A stretch of DNA of 6,924 bases from CAUZFZ01 sp964431285 (lineage in GTDB: Bacteria; Planctomycetota; Planctomycetia; Planctomycetales; Planctomycetaceae): contig CAYSJO010000885.1 of NCBI GenBank assembly GCA_964431285.1, positions 1-6,924 on the forward strand. Reading direction: 5' to 3'. The notes beneath the pieces were generated by a model. That model made no database searches. It was given only the letters and a program-made list of their open reading frames with translations, and had not been told where the DNA came from. The position numbers and the translations under genes were made by a program. Positions 6,122-6,924 of the stretch are shown here, piece after piece. Each line of letters opens with the position of its first letter. The stretch's first letter is position 1.

Positions 6122-6924
6122 ATGCTGATACGCAAGCACCTGCGATGGCGGCGAGTTCTGAAGAACTCAGCCGGGTTCCTCACCTACATTTCCGGCCTGT
6201 CGACGCTGGTCTATGTCGTGCACTGGCTGGAAGAAAACGGCCACTTCGAGCAATCCCCGGGTCTGGGCTTTGTTCACATACCGTTTCCGGTCGTGGGCAC
6301 ACTGGCGACCGCACTCGCGATCTTTCTCGCGTTCCGAAACAACTCGGCATACGACCGCTGGTGGGAAGCCCGCAAGATTTGGGGTGGGGTCGTCAATATC
6401 AGCCGTTCCTTCGCTCGCCAGATCACGACGTTCACCAGCCTGTCCGATCGACCCGCCGCTGAGGTCGCAGCCTTTCAACGCGAAATGGTGTACCGCCATC
6501 TGGCCTGGATAAACGCGTTGCGCATACAGCTGCGCGGAAAAGACAACTGGGACGAAATTCGGCCCTTTGTTGACCAGGAAGAGTTTGATTGGCTTGCAGA
6601 CCGCCGAAACCGCGCGACACAGATTGTGCAGAAGCAGGGCCACCGACTGGCAGAAGCACGCCGCGAGGGCCTGTTGACGGAATCCCGCTATCACGAACTG
6701 CTGGATATCTCACTGACGACGTTGTACGACCTGCAGGGTAAAGCTGAACGCATCAAGAACACACCTCTGCCCCGACAGTACGACTACTTTCCGCGCGTGT
6801 TCATGTTTCTGTTCGTGACACTGCTGCCCTCAGGAATGATCACGGAACTGGAGAAGATCGAAAGCGAGTGGATGGTGATCCCGTTAACAACAGTCGTTTC
6901 ATTCATGCTCTACGTGCTGATGCG
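6122..6924 (+). CDS. Bestrophin-family membrane channel (UPF0187/YneE type), 3' end beyond window
   Basis: The frame starts at ATG 6122 and is open for 267 codons to the right edge, so the C-terminus is missing; the family is usually about 290-310 aa, leaving perhaps 20-45 residues. Bacterial bestrophins are pentameric inner-membrane ion channels, some sodium-selective and others anion channels. The diagnostic segment AFRNNSAYDRWWEARKIWGG lies at 70-89. Hydrophobic segments are visible at about 16-36, 52-71, 223-241 and 251-267, with a long charged helical cytoplasmic part (about 90-220) between the second and third, as expected. An in-frame TGA at 6116-6118 makes ATG 6122 the first possible start. 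AAGGA at 6104-6108 is 13 nt upstream, a rather long spacing. The ligase stop is 7 nt before, so the gene is probably the third of the operon. Ion selectivity cannot be judged from this partial sequence. Confidence 0.92.
   Translation, partial: MLIRKHLRWRRVLKNSAGFLTYISGLSTLVYVVHWLEENGHFEQSPGLGFVHIPFPVVGTLATALAIFLAFRNNSAYDRWWEARKIWGGVVNISRSFARQITTFTSLSDRPAAEVAAFQREMVYRHLAWINALRIQLRGKDNWDEIRPFVDQEEFDWLADRRNRATQIVQKQGHRLAEARREGLLTESRYHELLDISLTTLYDLQGKAERIKNTPLPRQYDYFPRVFMFLFVTLLPSGMITELEKIESEWMVIPLTTVVSFMLYVLM

Overview
The window looks like chromosomal DNA from a planctomycete. It has moderately high GC and short operons. The left edge carries the start of a large-protein gene with the N-terminal Arg-rich leader and LExRxLLS motif typical of secreted planctomycete proteins. 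The other families present (a short Gfo/Idh/MocA oxidoreductase, an SGNH hydrolase of the PAF-acetylhydrolase type, a Cys/His/Asp transglutaminase-like protein and a bestrophin) are also common there. No phage, plasmid, CRISPR or toxin/defence genes are visible.

Layout: (1) 1-364, minus strand: 5' end of the LExRxLLS exported protein, which continues past the left edge. (2) 365-1026: a long gene-poor divergent intergenic region. It contains a near-perfect 21-bp inverted repeat (749-807), possibly a REP-type mobile palindrome, and a cluster of short hairpins (893-972) just upstream of the next gene. (3) 1027-2776, plus strand: a two-gene unit of a Gfo/Idh/MocA-like oxidoreductase and, 10 nt later, an unrecognised protein with a signal peptide. 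(4) 2798-3676, minus strand, convergent with the previous unit: a transglutaminase-like gene whose reading frame is cut by a TGA at codon 33. Homology-type features continue in the same frame on both sides of the stop. (5) 3677-3829: a compact divergent promoter region with two inverted repeats. (6) 3830-6924, plus strand: a tight cluster of a secreted SGNH hydrolase, an AMP-forming acyl-CoA synthetase-like ligase and a bestrophin-family membrane channel. The bestrophin runs off the right edge. The gaps are 14 and 7 nt.

How they work together: the SGNH hydrolase could release an acyl group outside the cytoplasm and the ligase could activate an acid inside. No transporter or dedicated pathway gene links them, so this is inference from gene order only. 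No clearly new multi-gene system is visible. The observations most worth checking are the in-frame TGA in the transglutaminase-like gene and the 749-807 palindrome.
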